From: Lysobacter stagni
GTDB lineage: Bacteria; Pseudomonadota; Gammaproteobacteria; Xanthomonadales; Xanthomonadaceae
Length of the DNA stretch: 64,000 bases
Reading direction: 5' to 3'
NCBI RefSeq assembly: GCF_030053425.1
Contig: NZ_JASGBI010000002.1
Span: forward strand, 124,001 to 188,000
Each line of letters begins with the position of its first letter. Position 1 is the first letter of the stretch. Both the position numbers and the translations under genes were made by a program. Positions 30,597-39,422 of the stretch are shown piece after piece. Under the pieces are notes generated by a model. It did no database searches. It worked only from the letters and a program-made list of their open reading frames with translations, and was not told where the DNA came from.

Positions 30597-31259
30597 ATGG
30601 AGACCGATAGAGCGACGCTACGCCTGGTCCGAACCGGAACCGAACGGGGTCCGGCCCGTCCCTCCTTCGCCCCACGTCCCTCCAACGACCGCCTGAACTC
30701 GGTGCGGCTGCTTTCGTTGGATGCACACGGTCGCGTGCTCGACTGGATGAGCTGGCAGGACGCGACCTGCCTCTACGTACGCGGTGCTGTCGCCTGGACG
30801 ATGGGCGATCCCTGTCTGCAGGTACACGGTGGCATCAATCGACTCAGCGGCGAACGCAGCATCATCGAGCTGCACCCCATCGTCGCCGCACGCAGCCATG
30901 CGCGCGCTCATGCACTCGATCCCACTCCCGCACTGACCAACGCGGCGCTGTTCGCACGCGACGGCTACCTGTGCATGTACTGCGGTCACGACTTCAGCCG
31001 CCCGCACCTCACCCGCGACCATGTCATGCCGGTGTCCAAGGGCGGGCGCGACATCTGGGAGAACGTGGTCGCCGCGTGCTTCCACTGCAACTCCCGCAAG
31101 GGCAACCGCACACCGCAACAGGCAAGCATGCCGCTGCTGGCCGTGCCCTACCGGCCGAGCTGGGTCGAACACCTGATCCTGTCCAACCGCAACATCCTGG
31201 CCGACCAGATGGCGTTCCTGCGCAGTCAGTTGCCAAAGACCGCCCGCCTCCCGGCCTGA
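30597..31259 (+). CDS. HNH endonuclease domain protein
   Basis: A 220-residue protein. The HNH nuclease core is at about 120-170, with zinc cysteines C126, C129, C161 and C164 and the DH pair at 141-142 (LTRDHVMPVSKGGRDIWENVVAACFHCNSRKGN). The N-terminal half (SLDAHGRVLDWMSWQDATCLYVRGAVAWTMGD) is a conserved helper domain in this xanthomonad family. These are chromosomal HNH proteins of unknown target, not restriction enzymes. The first 30 residues are low complexity, so the true start may lie later. Confidence 0.85.
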   Translation: METDRATLRLVRTGTERGPARPSFAPRPSNDRLNSVRLLSLDAHGRVLDWMSWQDATCLYVRGAVAWTMGDPCLQVHGGINRLSGERSIIELHPIVAARSHARAHALDPTPALTNAALFARDGYLCMYCGHDFSRPHLTRDHVMPVSKGGRDIWENVVAACFHCNSRKGNRTPQQASMPLLAVPYRPSWVEHLILSNRNILADQMAFLRSQLPKTARLPA

Positions 31260-31413
31260 GTCCCGACGTGATCGTCGTCCCGCTTTGCGGATTCCGCCAG
31301 ACCACGCACCGGGGGCCTGACCAAGAACGTTCGTTTCCGACGCTCTGCGCGCGTTGACGACAACAAGGGTGTCCGCAACACTCGCCAACCATTGCAAAAC
31401 CACGGAAGCGACG

Positions 31414-32520
31414 ATGCGCCTCACCCTCGGTCTGACCGGCATGGATCCGGCCACGGAATCCGCGCTCCAGGCAGCCTTCCAGGCGGCCAACGGCCGTCTC
31501 GGTAATCGCTGGGAGCTGGCGCCGGACACCGAAGCCGACTACATCATCGTGGACATGGACAGCATGTACGGGCCGATGAGCTGGCTGCGCCTTCATGCTG
31601 CCGGCAAAAGTGTCATCGCCCTGACCGCCGCTCAGCGCACGCAGGCCGACTTCCGCCTTGGCCAGCCGTTCGACGCCAACTCCGTGGGCAACCTGCTGCG
31701 CGAGATCGGCACCCAGGCCGGCGTCGTATTCGAAGAACCCAAGGCTCCGGCTCCCGCCCCGGCGGCACCGACGCCTGCTCCGGCGGCGCCCGCGGCCGTC
31801 GCTGCACCGATTGCACCGGCCCCGGTCGCGCCCGCCGCTCCGGTGGCGCCGGCCCCCGTCGCAGCACCGCCTCCGGCCGCGGCACCTGCCGCGCCCGCAC
31901 CTGCCGCCGCTGCACCGGTTGTCGACACCCCGCCCGCTCCGGCCCCTGCGCCGGCTGCATCCAATGGGACGCTGCTCGACTGGCTGGCCGGGGACCGCCT
32001 GCGCGGCCGCGTGCGCGTGCGCGGCGTCGAGGAAGGCCTGCTGATCGATCTGGACCAGCGCGTCTACCACGGCCCGGCCGCACTCAAACCGTTGGCACGC
32101 CACTTCGAAGGCAAGGTCGAGTCGGCCAGCTTCGCGCCCGTCGATGCCGCCACCTGGGACAGCGAAAGCGCGCGCCTGGGTGCCTCGATGCCGCTGTCGC
32201 GCCTGGTGTGGTTCGGCAACCTGCTGGCCGGCAAGGGCACCCTGGCCGCCGAGCACGATCCGAATCGCCGCTACCTGATGGTGAAGTGGCCGCAGACCGA
32301 ACGCGAGTTCCCCAAGCACTTCCGCATCGCCACGGTGATGATGAAGGGGCCGGCGCTGATCGGCGAAATCGCCGAAGCCAGCGGCGTGCCGGCGGCGGAA
32401 GTCGCCGATTTCATCAATGCCAACCTCGCCACCGGTTTCGCCGAGCCGGAGAAGGAACCCGAACCCGCGGATCCGGGCAAGGCCGGCGGCAGCCTGTTCG
32501 GCCGACTGCGCGGCCGCTGA
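31414..32520 (+). CDS. Two-domain protein with a long Pro/Ala linker, unknown
   Basis: A 368-residue protein from ATG 31414. The N-terminal domain (residues 1-110) has an alpha/beta look resembling a receiver or small GTPase-like fold (MRLTLGLTGMD, YIIVDMDSMYGPMSWLRL, KSVIALTAAQR). Residues 111-188 are almost only Pro, Ala and Val repeats. The C-terminal domain (190-345) begins LLDWLAGDRLRGRVRVRGVEE and ends with a possible winged-helix segment, IGEIAEASGVPAAEVADFINANLATG. No signal peptide or membrane helix is seen. It sits between the HNH gene and dxs, but 117 bases from dxs. Family and function are not recognised. Confidence 0.8.
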   Translation: MRLTLGLTGMDPATESALQAAFQAANGRLGNRWELAPDTEADYIIVDMDSMYGPMSWLRLHAAGKSVIALTAAQRTQADFRLGQPFDANSVGNLLREIGTQAGVVFEEPKAPAPAPAAPTPAPAAPAAVAAPIAPAPVAPAAPVAPAPVAAPPPAAAPAAPAPAAAAPVVDTPPAPAPAPAASNGTLLDWLAGDRLRGRVRVRGVEEGLLIDLDQRVYHGPAALKPLARHFEGKVESASFAPVDAATWDSESARLGASMPLSRLVWFGNLLAGKGTLAAEHDPNRRYLMVKWPQTEREFPKHFRIATVMMKGPALIGEIAEASGVPAAEVADFINANLATGFAEPEKEPEPADPGKAGGSLFGRLRGR

Positions 32521-32637
32521 TCTTCACGTGACATTCGCGGCGTTCGGACGCCGCAGCTGAACCCGTCGGGGCGGCGCGCCTTGCCCGCTCCGGACGACGG
32601 CGGGACAATGTCGGACTTGCCGTCTGACACCGTCGTG

Positions 32638-34545
32638 ATGATCGATCCGCAGCGTTATCCGCGTCTGTCCAAAATCAACGTTCCGGCCGACCTGCGCCAG
32701 TTCCCCGAAGAGGAGCTGTCCGCGATCGCCGAGGAGCTGCGTGCCTACCTGATCGAACAGGTCGCGCTGGTCGGCGGGCACTTCGGCGCCGGCCTTGGTG
32801 TGATCGAACTCACCGTCGCGTTGCACTGGCTCTACGAGACGCCGGTGGACCGGCTCGTGTGGGACGTGGGCCACCAGACCTACCCGCACAAGATCCTCAC
32901 CGGCCGTCGCGACAACATCCACACGGTCAAGCAGAAGGACGGCGTGGCGCCGTTCCCGAAGCGCGAGGAAAGCGAGTACGACACCTTCGGCGTCGGCCAT
33001 TCGTCGACATCGATCTCCGCCGCGCTGGGCATGGCGATCGCGCTGCAGCAGATGGGCGACGACCGCAAGGTCGTGGCCGTCATCGGCGACGGCGCGATGA
33101 CCGCCGGCATGGCGTTCGAGGCACTCAACCACGGCGGCGGCATGGACCCGGAGCCGAACCTGCTGGTGATCCTCAACGACAACCAGATGTCGATCTCGGA
33201 GAACGTCGGCGGGCTCACCCAGATGCTCGGCCGCCTCACCGGCAGCCGCACGCTCAATGCGATCCGCGAAGGCGGCAAGCGCCTGCTGGGCGACAAGAAC
33301 AAGCCGGCGGCGAAGTTCGTCAAGCGCTGGGAAGAACACTGGAAAGGCATGTTCGTGCCGTCCACGCTGTTCGAGGAAATGGGCTTCCACTACACCGGCC
33401 CCATCGATGGTCACGACCTGCCCGCACTGCTCTCCGCGCTGAAGACGCTGAAGAAGCTGAAGGGCCCGCAGTTGCTGCACATCATCACCACCAAGGGCAA
33501 GGGCTACGAGCTCGCCGAAGGCGACCAGATCGGTTACCACGCCGTGGGCCCGTTCGATCCCGAGAAGGGTCTGGTGAGCAAGCCCGGCGCGAAGAAGCCC
33601 ACCTATACCGACGTCTTCGGCGAGTGGCTGTGCGACATGGCCGCTGTCGAGCCGAAGCTGCTGGGCATCACGCCGGCGATGCGCGAGGGCTCGGGCCTGG
33701 TGCGCTTCAGCAAGGAATACCCGCAGCGTTACTTCGACGTCGCCATCGCGGAGCAGCACGCGGTGACGCTGGCCGCCGGCATGGCCTGCGAGGGCGCGAA
33801 ACCTGTCGTGGCCATCTACTCCACGTTCCTGCAGCGCGGCTACGACCAGCTGGTGCACGACGTGGCGATCCAGCACCTCGACGTGCTGTTCGCGATCGAC
33901 CGCGGTGGCGTGGTCGGGCCTGACGGTGCGACGCACGCCGGCAACCTCGACCTGAGCTACCTGCGCTGCGTGCCGAACATGGTGGTGATGGCGCCGGCCG
34001 ACGAGAACGAGTGCCGGATGATGCTGAGCACCGGTTACCACCACGTCGGCCCGGCCGCCGTGCGCTACCCGCGCGGCACCGGACCGGGTGTCGCCGTGCA
34101 GCCCAGCCTCGACACGCTGCCCATCGGCAAGGCCGAAGTGCGGCACGCCGGTTCGAAGGTCGCGCTGCTCGCGTTCGGCGCGGTCACGCCGGCCGCCGAG
34201 GCTGTCGGCGCAGAGCTGGGCCTCACTGTCGTCAACATGCGTTTCGTGCGCCCGCTGGATCGCGCATTGATCCTGGAACTGGCGCGCAACCACGCCGGCT
34301 TCGTGACCATCGAAGACAACGTCGTCGCCGGTGGCGCGGGTTCGGGCGTGGCGGAGCTGCTGGCCGCGGAAGGCATCACGCTGCCGATCCTGCACTTGGG
34401 CCTGCCCGACGAGTTCCAGCACCACGCCAGCCGCGAACAGCTGCTGTCGGAATCGGGGCTGGATGCGGCGGGCATTCGCGACGCCGTACTCAAGCGCTGG
34501 CCCGACCTGGGCCGCCCGAACATCGCGGTGAGCGCGGCAGGATGA
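32638..34545 (+). CDS. dxs: 1-Deoxy-D-xylulose-5-phosphate synthase
   Basis: Condenses pyruvate and glyceraldehyde 3-phosphate, the entry step of the MEP isoprenoid path. The 635-residue protein starts at ATG 32638 ([15 protein letters not shown]), matching relatives; in-frame ATG 32608 would add 10 residues. Thiamine diphosphate motifs are [34 protein letters not shown] and [10 protein letters not shown]. The transketolase pyrimidine domain has [15 protein letters not shown], with the catalytic glutamate. Codons look like those of neighbours. A short extragenic palindrome follows. Confidence 0.97.
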   Translation: MIDPQRYPRLSKINVPADLRQFPEEELSAIAEELRAYLIEQVALVGGHFGAGLGVIELTVALHWLYETPVDRLVWDVGHQTYPHKILTGRRDNIHTVKQKDGVAPFPKREESEYDTFGVGHSSTSISAALGMAIALQQMGDDRKVVAVIGDGAMTAGMAFEALNHGGGMDPEPNLLVILNDNQMSISENVGGLTQMLGRLTGSRTLNAIREGGKRLLGDKNKPAAKFVKRWEEHWKGMFVPSTLFEEMGFHYTGPIDGHDLPALLSALKTLKKLKGPQLLHIITTKGKGYELAEGDQIGYHAVGPFDPEKGLVSKPGAKKPTYTDVFGEWLCDMAAVEPKLLGITPAMREGSGLVRFSKEYPQRYFDVAIAEQHAVTLAAGMACEGAKPVVAIYSTFLQRGYDQLVHDVAIQHLDVLFAIDRGGVVGPDGATHAGNLDLSYLRCVPNMVVMAPADENECRMMLSTGYHHVGPAAVRYPRGTGPGVAVQPSLDTLPIGKAEVRHAGSKVALLAFGAVTPAAEAVGAELGLTVVNMRFVRPLDRALILELARNHAGFVTIEDNVVAGGAGSGVAELLAAEGITLPILHLGLPDEFQHHASREQLLSESGLDAAGIRDAVLKRWPDLGRPNIAVSAAG

Positions 34546-34569
34546 CTCCGGCGCGCTGCATAGGGATTT

Positions 34570-34595
34570 GTCATTCCCGCGAAGGCGGGGATGAC
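34570..34595. repeat. Extragenic palindromic repeat, fuller copy
   Basis: GTCATTCCCGC-GAAG-GCGGGGATGAC with one G-T mismatch in the arms. This is the widespread xanthomonad extragenic palindrome type and sits between convergent dxs and TraB/GumN genes, where it may also act as a terminator. Confidence 0.75.
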
Positions 34596-34613
34596 GATTT
34601 GGAGGAAGCGCCG

Positions 34614-35672
34614 TCAGGGGCGCGGCGGCATTCCTTCTGACGGTACTTCTGGCGCCTCTGGCTGGGCCGCAATCGACGGCTCCTCCACCGCGTATCCCTT
34701 CGCCCGCAACTTCGCGATGTAGCCGTCAGGCTTGAGCAGTTCGCGCATCGGCAGTACCGCGAAGGTCACGCGGTTCTTCGCCAGCGCGGCTTCCGCTGCA
34801 CCGAGCCAGCGCGCGGCCACCTGTTCCTCGATGTCTCCTGTGCGCTTGCGCAGCACGCCCGACTGCGCGGCTGCGCGCAGACAGGCTTCGTTCTGATCGG
34901 TGTACGGCAGCGCCTTCAGCGTCTCCAGGTCGCCCACCGCCCAGGCGTTGGCGCGGTCGCGCATCGTGCCCAGGTCGGACTCCAGCCGTTGCAGCGTCTT
35001 TGCGAAGCAGTCCAGATCCTCCAGCTTCGAGGTCCTGAACTCGTTCAACGCGGCTTTCGGATCCTGGATCATCACCTTCACCATGGTTTCGGTGCGTGGC
35101 ACGTCGTACTGCTTCGCCAGTCGCTCGACGACCGGCCACACCAGGCCGCCCTGACGCAGGCCCGTGTCCTCGATGGCTTCCTCGTAGAGCTCCATCGCGG
35201 CGAGGATCGGCCGGTACGATTCCACTCCGCGGTCGTCGCCGATGTACTTGTGCTTGAGCACGAGCCAGCGCGCGTACATGTCCGGCGGCACCACCTCCTG
35301 CAGCGTCTGCCCATCCGGGTTCTTCCGCGCGCCGAAGGCCTTCGGCGCCAGTGCCAGCTTGCCGAAGAAGCCAAGGTCCGCATCGATGCGCACACCCGGC
35401 CCTTCGATGACTTCCTGCGCCTGTGCGATCACCTTCTCGACGTCGCGCGATTCCCACTCCATGCGCCGTGGCACCGGCGACACGGTGCCCAGCACCCACA
35501 ATGTGTTGTCGCCCCTGCGCACCTTCCAAAGACCCGGCCCCGGCTGCACGCCACTGACGACCACGGGCTCGAGGTCACGGATCGGCAGATCGGATGCCGT
35601 TGTCTGTGCGAAAGCCACGCCCATGCCACCGATGAGCAGTGCCGACAGCATGAGAACCGGACGAGGTATCAC
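34614..35672 (-). CDS. TraB/GumN family protein
   Basis: A 352-residue secreted protein with signal peptide (residues 1-22, MLSALLIGGMGVAFAQ). The TraB/GumN fold is shown by LWKVRRGDNTLWVLGTVSPVPRRMEWESRDVEKVIAQAQEVI and the late YIAKLRAKGYAVEE. Family members are predicted metalloprotease-like (EraD/Tiki) proteins, but the GxxH motif is replaced here by GTVSPV, so enzyme activity is doubtful. It may have a structural role. The last 20 residues are Pro/Glu-rich. Confidence 0.85.
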   Translation of the reverse strand: MIPRPVLMLSALLIGGMGVAFAQTTASDLPIRDLEPVVVSGVQPGPGLWKVRRGDNTLWVLGTVSPVPRRMEWESRDVEKVIAQAQEVIEGPGVRIDADLGFFGKLALAPKAFGARKNPDGQTLQEVVPPDMYARWLVLKHKYIGDDRGVESYRPILAAMELYEEAIEDTGLRQGGLVWPVVERLAKQYDVPRTETMVKVMIQDPKAALNEFRTSKLEDLDCFAKTLQRLESDLGTMRDRANAWAVGDLETLKALPYTDQNEACLRAAAQSGVLRKRTGDIEEQVAARWLGAAEAALAKNRVTFAVLPMRELLKPDGYIAKLRAKGYAVEEPSIAAQPEAPEVPSEGMPPRP

Positions 35673-35717
35673 GGCCTTCCCTCCTTGAAGTCGCTCCTGC
35701 GACGCATCCGTTACGAC

Positions 35718-36185
35718 CTAGATGCGGGCACCAAGTTCATGCAGCACGCCGGCGACTTTGTCATCTTCCCCCAGCATCTCGAAGCCCTCCCACACGAATC
35801 CCGGCGACACGGTGCAGGCCACCAGGGTGAAGGCACCGAGTGGACGCGCGGCCTGCCAGTGACCGGCAGGCACGACGTGCATCGCCACGCCACCCGCCGA
35901 CGCGCGATCCAGACGGATCGTCGAAAGGCGCGATGCGTCCCGATCGAACACCTGCAACTCAAGCGCATCGCCGTCCTGCCAATGCCAGCACTCATCGGCA
36001 TCCACTCGGTGCCAGCGGCTGACCTGGCCGCGCGGCAGCAGATAGCGGATGGCCGTGAGCGCCGGTCGCAGGTGACCGTTGTGTTCGATGGTGATGTCCG
36101 ATTCGTAGATGCGGCGGAAGAATCCGCCTTCCGGATGCGGAGCCAGTACGAGTTCGGCGATCAGGCGTTCGAGGGCGGCGTCCAT
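35718..36185 (-). CDS. DUF985-type cupin protein
   Basis: A 155-residue protein of the cupin_5 (DUF985) family from ATG 36185 (MDAALERLIAELVLAPHPEGGFFRRIYES). Cupin strands appear as AIRYLLPRGQVSRWHRVDADECWHWQDGDALELQVFD, with the metal-ligand histidines in HRVDADECWHW, and FTLVACTVSPGFVWEGFEM. Function is unknown. Upstream in-frame ATG 36245 would add a non-conserved leader. Confidence 0.88.
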   Translation of the reverse strand: MDAALERLIAELVLAPHPEGGFFRRIYESDITIEHNGHLRPALTAIRYLLPRGQVSRWHRVDADECWHWQDGDALELQVFDRDASRLSTIRLDRASAGGVAMHVVPAGHWQAARPLGAFTLVACTVSPGFVWEGFEMLGEDDKVAGVLHELGARI

Positions 36186-36429
36186 GCGGGCATCGTAGGG
36201 CAACGCGGCGGCGATGGCGGGCAGTCCGTGCGTGTTGCCTCGCATGCCTGCGGTCTGCCACGCGATCGTTACATGGCCATCACATTCGACAGGGTACGTC
36301 GCATGCTCGAGGAACGTTGCATTGCATCACGCACGCGCATCGTCCCGGGTCGCGACCTGCCCGCCATGCCACGGCGCCCTTCCACCCTCTGCTTCCGCGC
36401 CATCCGAAGTAACGAGGACGCTCACCACC

Positions 36430-38094
36430 ATGTCAACGACGGTGTCGGTTCTGGGGGGCGTTGGCTTGTTCCTGCTCGGCATGAGCGTGATGACCAGCGG
36501 GTTGAAAGCGCTGGCCGGATCGAAGTTGCGCGACACGCTGCGCAGGATGGCTGCGACGCCGCTGTCGGGCGCGTTCTGGGGCGCGTTCGTCACACTGCTG
36601 GTGCAGTCCTCCAGCGCGACCACGATGACGACCATCGGCCTGGTGAGCGCGGGGCTGCTCACGTTCGCGCAAGGTCTGGGCCTGGTGTTCGGTGCGAACG
36701 TCGGCACGACCGGCACCGGTTGGCTCATCGCACTCATCGGCGTGCGGGTGTCGCTCACCTCCGCCGCGCTGCCGATGATCTTCGTCGGCGCATTGCTGAA
36801 GCTGCTGGGCCGCGAGCGCTGGTCCGCGGCAGGGGGCGCGCTTGCCGGCTTCGCGTTGGTGCTGCTGGGATTGACGACGCTGCAACAAGGCATGGGCGGA
36901 CTGGCCGAGCAGTTGCAGCCGGCCGACTTCCCCACGGTCTTCGGCCCGGGCGTCAGCCTCTGGTCCAGCCTGTGGGGCGTGCTGGCGCTGGTCGCATTGG
37001 GGTTGGCGATGACAGCGGTGATGCAGTCGTCCACGGCTGCCATCGCCGTCACGCTGTCGGCACACTACGCGGGTGCCATCGGACTGGATCAGGCGTGCGC
37101 GCTGATCATCGGGCAGAACATCGGCACCGCCACGAGCTCCGCGCTGGCCGCCATCGGTGCCAGCAGCACCGCCAAGCGCCTGGCGTTGGCCTATGTGTTG
37201 TTCAAGGTGATTGCCGCTCTGATCGCGCTGGTGGTTTTTCCGTTGACCACGCCACTGCTGGTGCGCGCTTCGACATCCATCGATGGCGTGACGCTGCTGG
37301 CCGCCTATCACACGGCCTACAACGTGGTCGGTGTCGCCTTGCTGCTGCCGTTGATCGACCGCTTCACGCAAGTGGTGGAGCGGATACTGCCCGAGCGCCG
37401 ATCGCCGCTGACGCGATGCCTCGATCCGGCCGCGCTTTCAACGCCTTTGGCTGCAGAGGAAGCCGTGCGCCGAACGGTGGCGCGCGCACTGGAAACCACC
37501 TGCAGCGCCATCGCCTCCGCATTGGCCGCGCCCACTGAAGCCGCCGGAAAAGTGAGCGTCACGGCGGCGCAGGCCAGCGACGCGTTGCGCCAGGCGTGGG
37601 AGTTCATGTCCGAAGCCAGCGGCCCGCCTGAATCGAAGACCGAGCAGGAGCGGCTCACCCGCACACTGCACGCACTGGACGAGGCGTCCCGCGTGGCCGA
37701 GATCGCAGGCGAGCCCGGCGGACTGGGCGCAGCGTCCAGCGAGCCGGACGATATGCGCGGCACCGCGTTGTGCATGAAGGCGATGGCGTGCGCGATCCGG
37801 ATTGCCCACCATGTCGGCGCGCTGCCCGGTGACCCTCATGACGAGTCAGGCCACGTCCCAGACCTGCGAGCGGATGGTGTGGCCATCGCGTCGGCGATGA
37901 GCGAGCTGCAACACAACGCGAATGCCCTGCGCGAGCTGCAGCGCGCGCACCGGACCAAGGTGCTCGCCTCCGTGGCCGCTGGAACCGTCAGCGCGAACGA
38001 CGCGACCGCGCGGGTCGAGACGCTACGACGTCTTGAAGTACTTGCCCGCCATGCGCGACTTTGCGCGGAGTATCTCGTTGAGGGTGGGGTTTGA
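36430..38094 (+). CDS. Na+/phosphate cotransporter (NptA/YjbB type) with PhoU-like tail
   Basis: A 554-residue inner-membrane protein starting at ATG 36430. Two inverted transport repeats carry the conserved QSSSATT (first) and QSSTAAI (second) signatures. The helices run from VLGGVGLFLLGMSVMTSGL to about residue 320. A cytoplasmic PhoU-like helical domain (about 350-545) ends it. Its most likely substrate is phosphate. It is the last clear core gene before the tRNA fragment. The start is chosen from the usual N-terminus. Confidence 0.9.
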   Translation: MSTTVSVLGGVGLFLLGMSVMTSGLKALAGSKLRDTLRRMAATPLSGAFWGAFVTLLVQSSSATTMTTIGLVSAGLLTFAQGLGLVFGANVGTTGTGWLIALIGVRVSLTSAALPMIFVGALLKLLGRERWSAAGGALAGFALVLLGLTTLQQGMGGLAEQLQPADFPTVFGPGVSLWSSLWGVLALVALGLAMTAVMQSSTAAIAVTLSAHYAGAIGLDQACALIIGQNIGTATSSALAAIGASSTAKRLALAYVLFKVIAALIALVVFPLTTPLLVRASTSIDGVTLLAAYHTAYNVVGVALLLPLIDRFTQVVERILPERRSPLTRCLDPAALSTPLAAEEAVRRTVARALETTCSAIASALAAPTEAAGKVSVTAAQASDALRQAWEFMSEASGPPESKTEQERLTRTLHALDEASRVAEIAGEPGGLGAASSEPDDMRGTALCMKAMACAIRIAHHVGALPGDPHDESGHVPDLRADGVAIASAMSELQHNANALRELQRAHRTKVLASVAAGTVSANDATARVETLRRLEVLARHARLCAEYLVEGGV

Positions 38095-38261
38095 TCCGCC
38101 TCTGCGTGGCTGGCGTCGGTGTTGTCGCGTGCCCCACCGATACGAAGCCCGGCGGCCCATGGCAATGCACACGAAGTCCCATGACCTCGCGCAGAACCTT
38201 GTGTGGATAGGGCCTTCCGGACTGCTCCGCGGAGCGCGGAGAGGATCTTGACTGCAACGAT

Positions 38262-38309
38262 TGGTCGGGACGGCCGGATTTGAACCGACGACCCTCTGCC
38301 CCCCAGGCA
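38262..38309 (-). other. 3' half of a tRNA-Pro(GGG) gene, probable attachment-site remnant
   Basis: On the minus strand the sequence holds the anticodon loop TGGGGGG, the variable region, a full T arm (stem GTCGG/CCGGC around TTCAAAT), acceptor 3' strand CGTCCCG, discriminator A and encoded CCA. G72 with A73 and GGG anticodon mark tRNA-Pro. The matching 5' acceptor strand CGGGACG and a D arm are absent in the 50 bases where they should lie, and only 3 anticodon-stem pairs form. Such a tail is what integrase-type elements leave at their distal end. The CCA faces the core chromosome on the left. Confidence 0.72.
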
Positions 38310-38430
38310 TGTGCCCTGACCCGACCATCCCTTTGATCCGGAAGGATTTAGGACTGAGATTCGGCCGCTCAGCGGACCTCATTCCGATCACGTGGAATCA
38401 ACTACTTGCAAACCGATAGGGTGATGCCCA

Positions 38431-38460
38431 AATGCCCGCTTTCGACCCAAAGCGGACGTC
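38431..38460. repeat. Island palindrome, copy 1
   Basis: AATGCCCGCTT-TCGACCC-AAAGCGGACGTC. It is one of about eight imperfect palindromes with core GTCCGCTT/AAGCGGAC scattered between 38.4 and 46.8 kb. Confidence 0.8.
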
Positions 38461-38616
38461 CGTCCGATTCATTCCGGAGCACGCATGTCCTCCAATTCGG
38501 AACCGCGCTCCATCGAAACGGTGTCGGTTGACGCACGCCAGGACGAGGGGCTGATCTTCATCAAGGTGATCGCGTCCATGGGGGTTTCTCAGTTGCGCTG
38601 GTTACGTGCCATCGCT

Positions 38617-39138
38617 CTACTGCGTCATCGACTTCGCCATGCTCCGGATGCCGGCTTTCGCCTTCTCCCCTGCGATCATGGCCGCGGAGGCACTGGACTG
38701 CTTCCAGTTCTCGTAGTCCTCGTCGAACTGCGCACGCTCCTGCGCGGAGAACATCTGGCGCGCCATCTTGAACATGGTGCTCTCTTCCTCCTTCGCATGG
38801 TGGTCGACGAACTCGCCGAAGACCTTCGTGCGCCCAGCAAACTCAGGGCTTCCCGGATCGGCAGCATGGACTTCGGGGATGACGGTGTTCTCCACGGCAT
38901 GGTGCTCCGTATACGCCTCGGCACAGGCTTGCAGGCCTTCCCGGTCCGCGCGTTCCTTGAAGGCCGGGTAGAACACCGTCTCCTCCCACTTCGCGTGGGG
39001 AATCAGCGCATCCTCGATCTTCTCCAGGAGTCCTTCGCGCTTCTTCACGCCCCGGTCCGTTGTTTCCTTGAGCTCGGCGAACAAGCCGCGCAGCTCGTCG
39101 TGCTCTGCCTTCAGCGTCTTCAGGATGTCACGTGTCAT
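38617..39138 (-). CDS. Hemerythrin HHE cation-binding domain protein
   Basis: A 173-residue protein from ATG 39138 (MTRDILKTLKAEHDELRGLFAEL). Di-iron ligands typical of hemerythrin-like proteins are H13, the H-KWEETVFYP segment, the EHHAVENTVIPEV pair and FVDHHAKEEESTMF. The C-terminus is a basic helix. Such proteins are linked to oxygen, nitric oxide or oxidative stress. It is divergent from the catalase gene with 284 bases between, suggesting common control of both. The function is inferred from that context. Confidence 0.9.
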   Translation of the reverse strand: MTRDILKTLKAEHDELRGLFAELKETTDRGVKKREGLLEKIEDALIPHAKWEETVFYPAFKERADREGLQACAEAYTEHHAVENTVIPEVHAADPGSPEFAGRTKVFGEFVDHHAKEEESTMFKMARQMFSAQERAQFDEDYENWKQSSASAAMIAGEKAKAGIRSMAKSMTQ

Positions 39139-39422
39139 GAAAGTGCCTGCCGTTGTAGGTGGGTGCGCCGAACATGGCACCTTTCCTGTCGAGAATGCGT
39201 GGACGCTCGTTTCGTCACGATGCATGGACGCTGCGCGTTCACCGCTTCGGCACTCTCTCGCGCGTAGCTTGGAGCGCCGCGTGGATAGGGCACATAACGC
39301 GCTCTTCGCCAAGTTGAACGAGATCTCGCGAAAGACCACGCGGCGTGCACCCGCAACGCGGCAGTCTGGGGTTGGCCAGGGATGTGATGCCCTGTCCATC
39401 CCACCGCATCTGGAGAACGTCC

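Larger units (their letters stand above)
38095..38616. other. Gap carrying the island border
   Basis: About 520 bases between the cotransporter and the hemerythrin gene. It holds the tRNA-Pro fragment (38262-38309) and one palindrome copy (38431-38460). A frame starting at 38485 with a good ribosome site (GGAGCACGC before ATG) encodes only about 36 plausible residues before running antisense through the hemerythrin gene, and is treated as a remnant. Confidence 0.5.

Noticed and set aside
31741..31975. Repeated GCTCCGGC-type triplets as a possible tandem repeat or recombination hot spot
   Set aside because: They are explained by the Pro/Ala-coding linker of a real gene.
38262..38345. A complete tRNA-Pro gene on the minus strand
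   Set aside because: No 5' acceptor or D arm can be found, and the anticodon stem is reduced to three pairs.
38485..39267. Frame with good ribosome site at the island edge (MSSNSEPRSIETVSVDARQD)
   Set aside because: Only the first ~36 residues look like protein; the rest is antisense to hemerythrin. It is likely a remnant.
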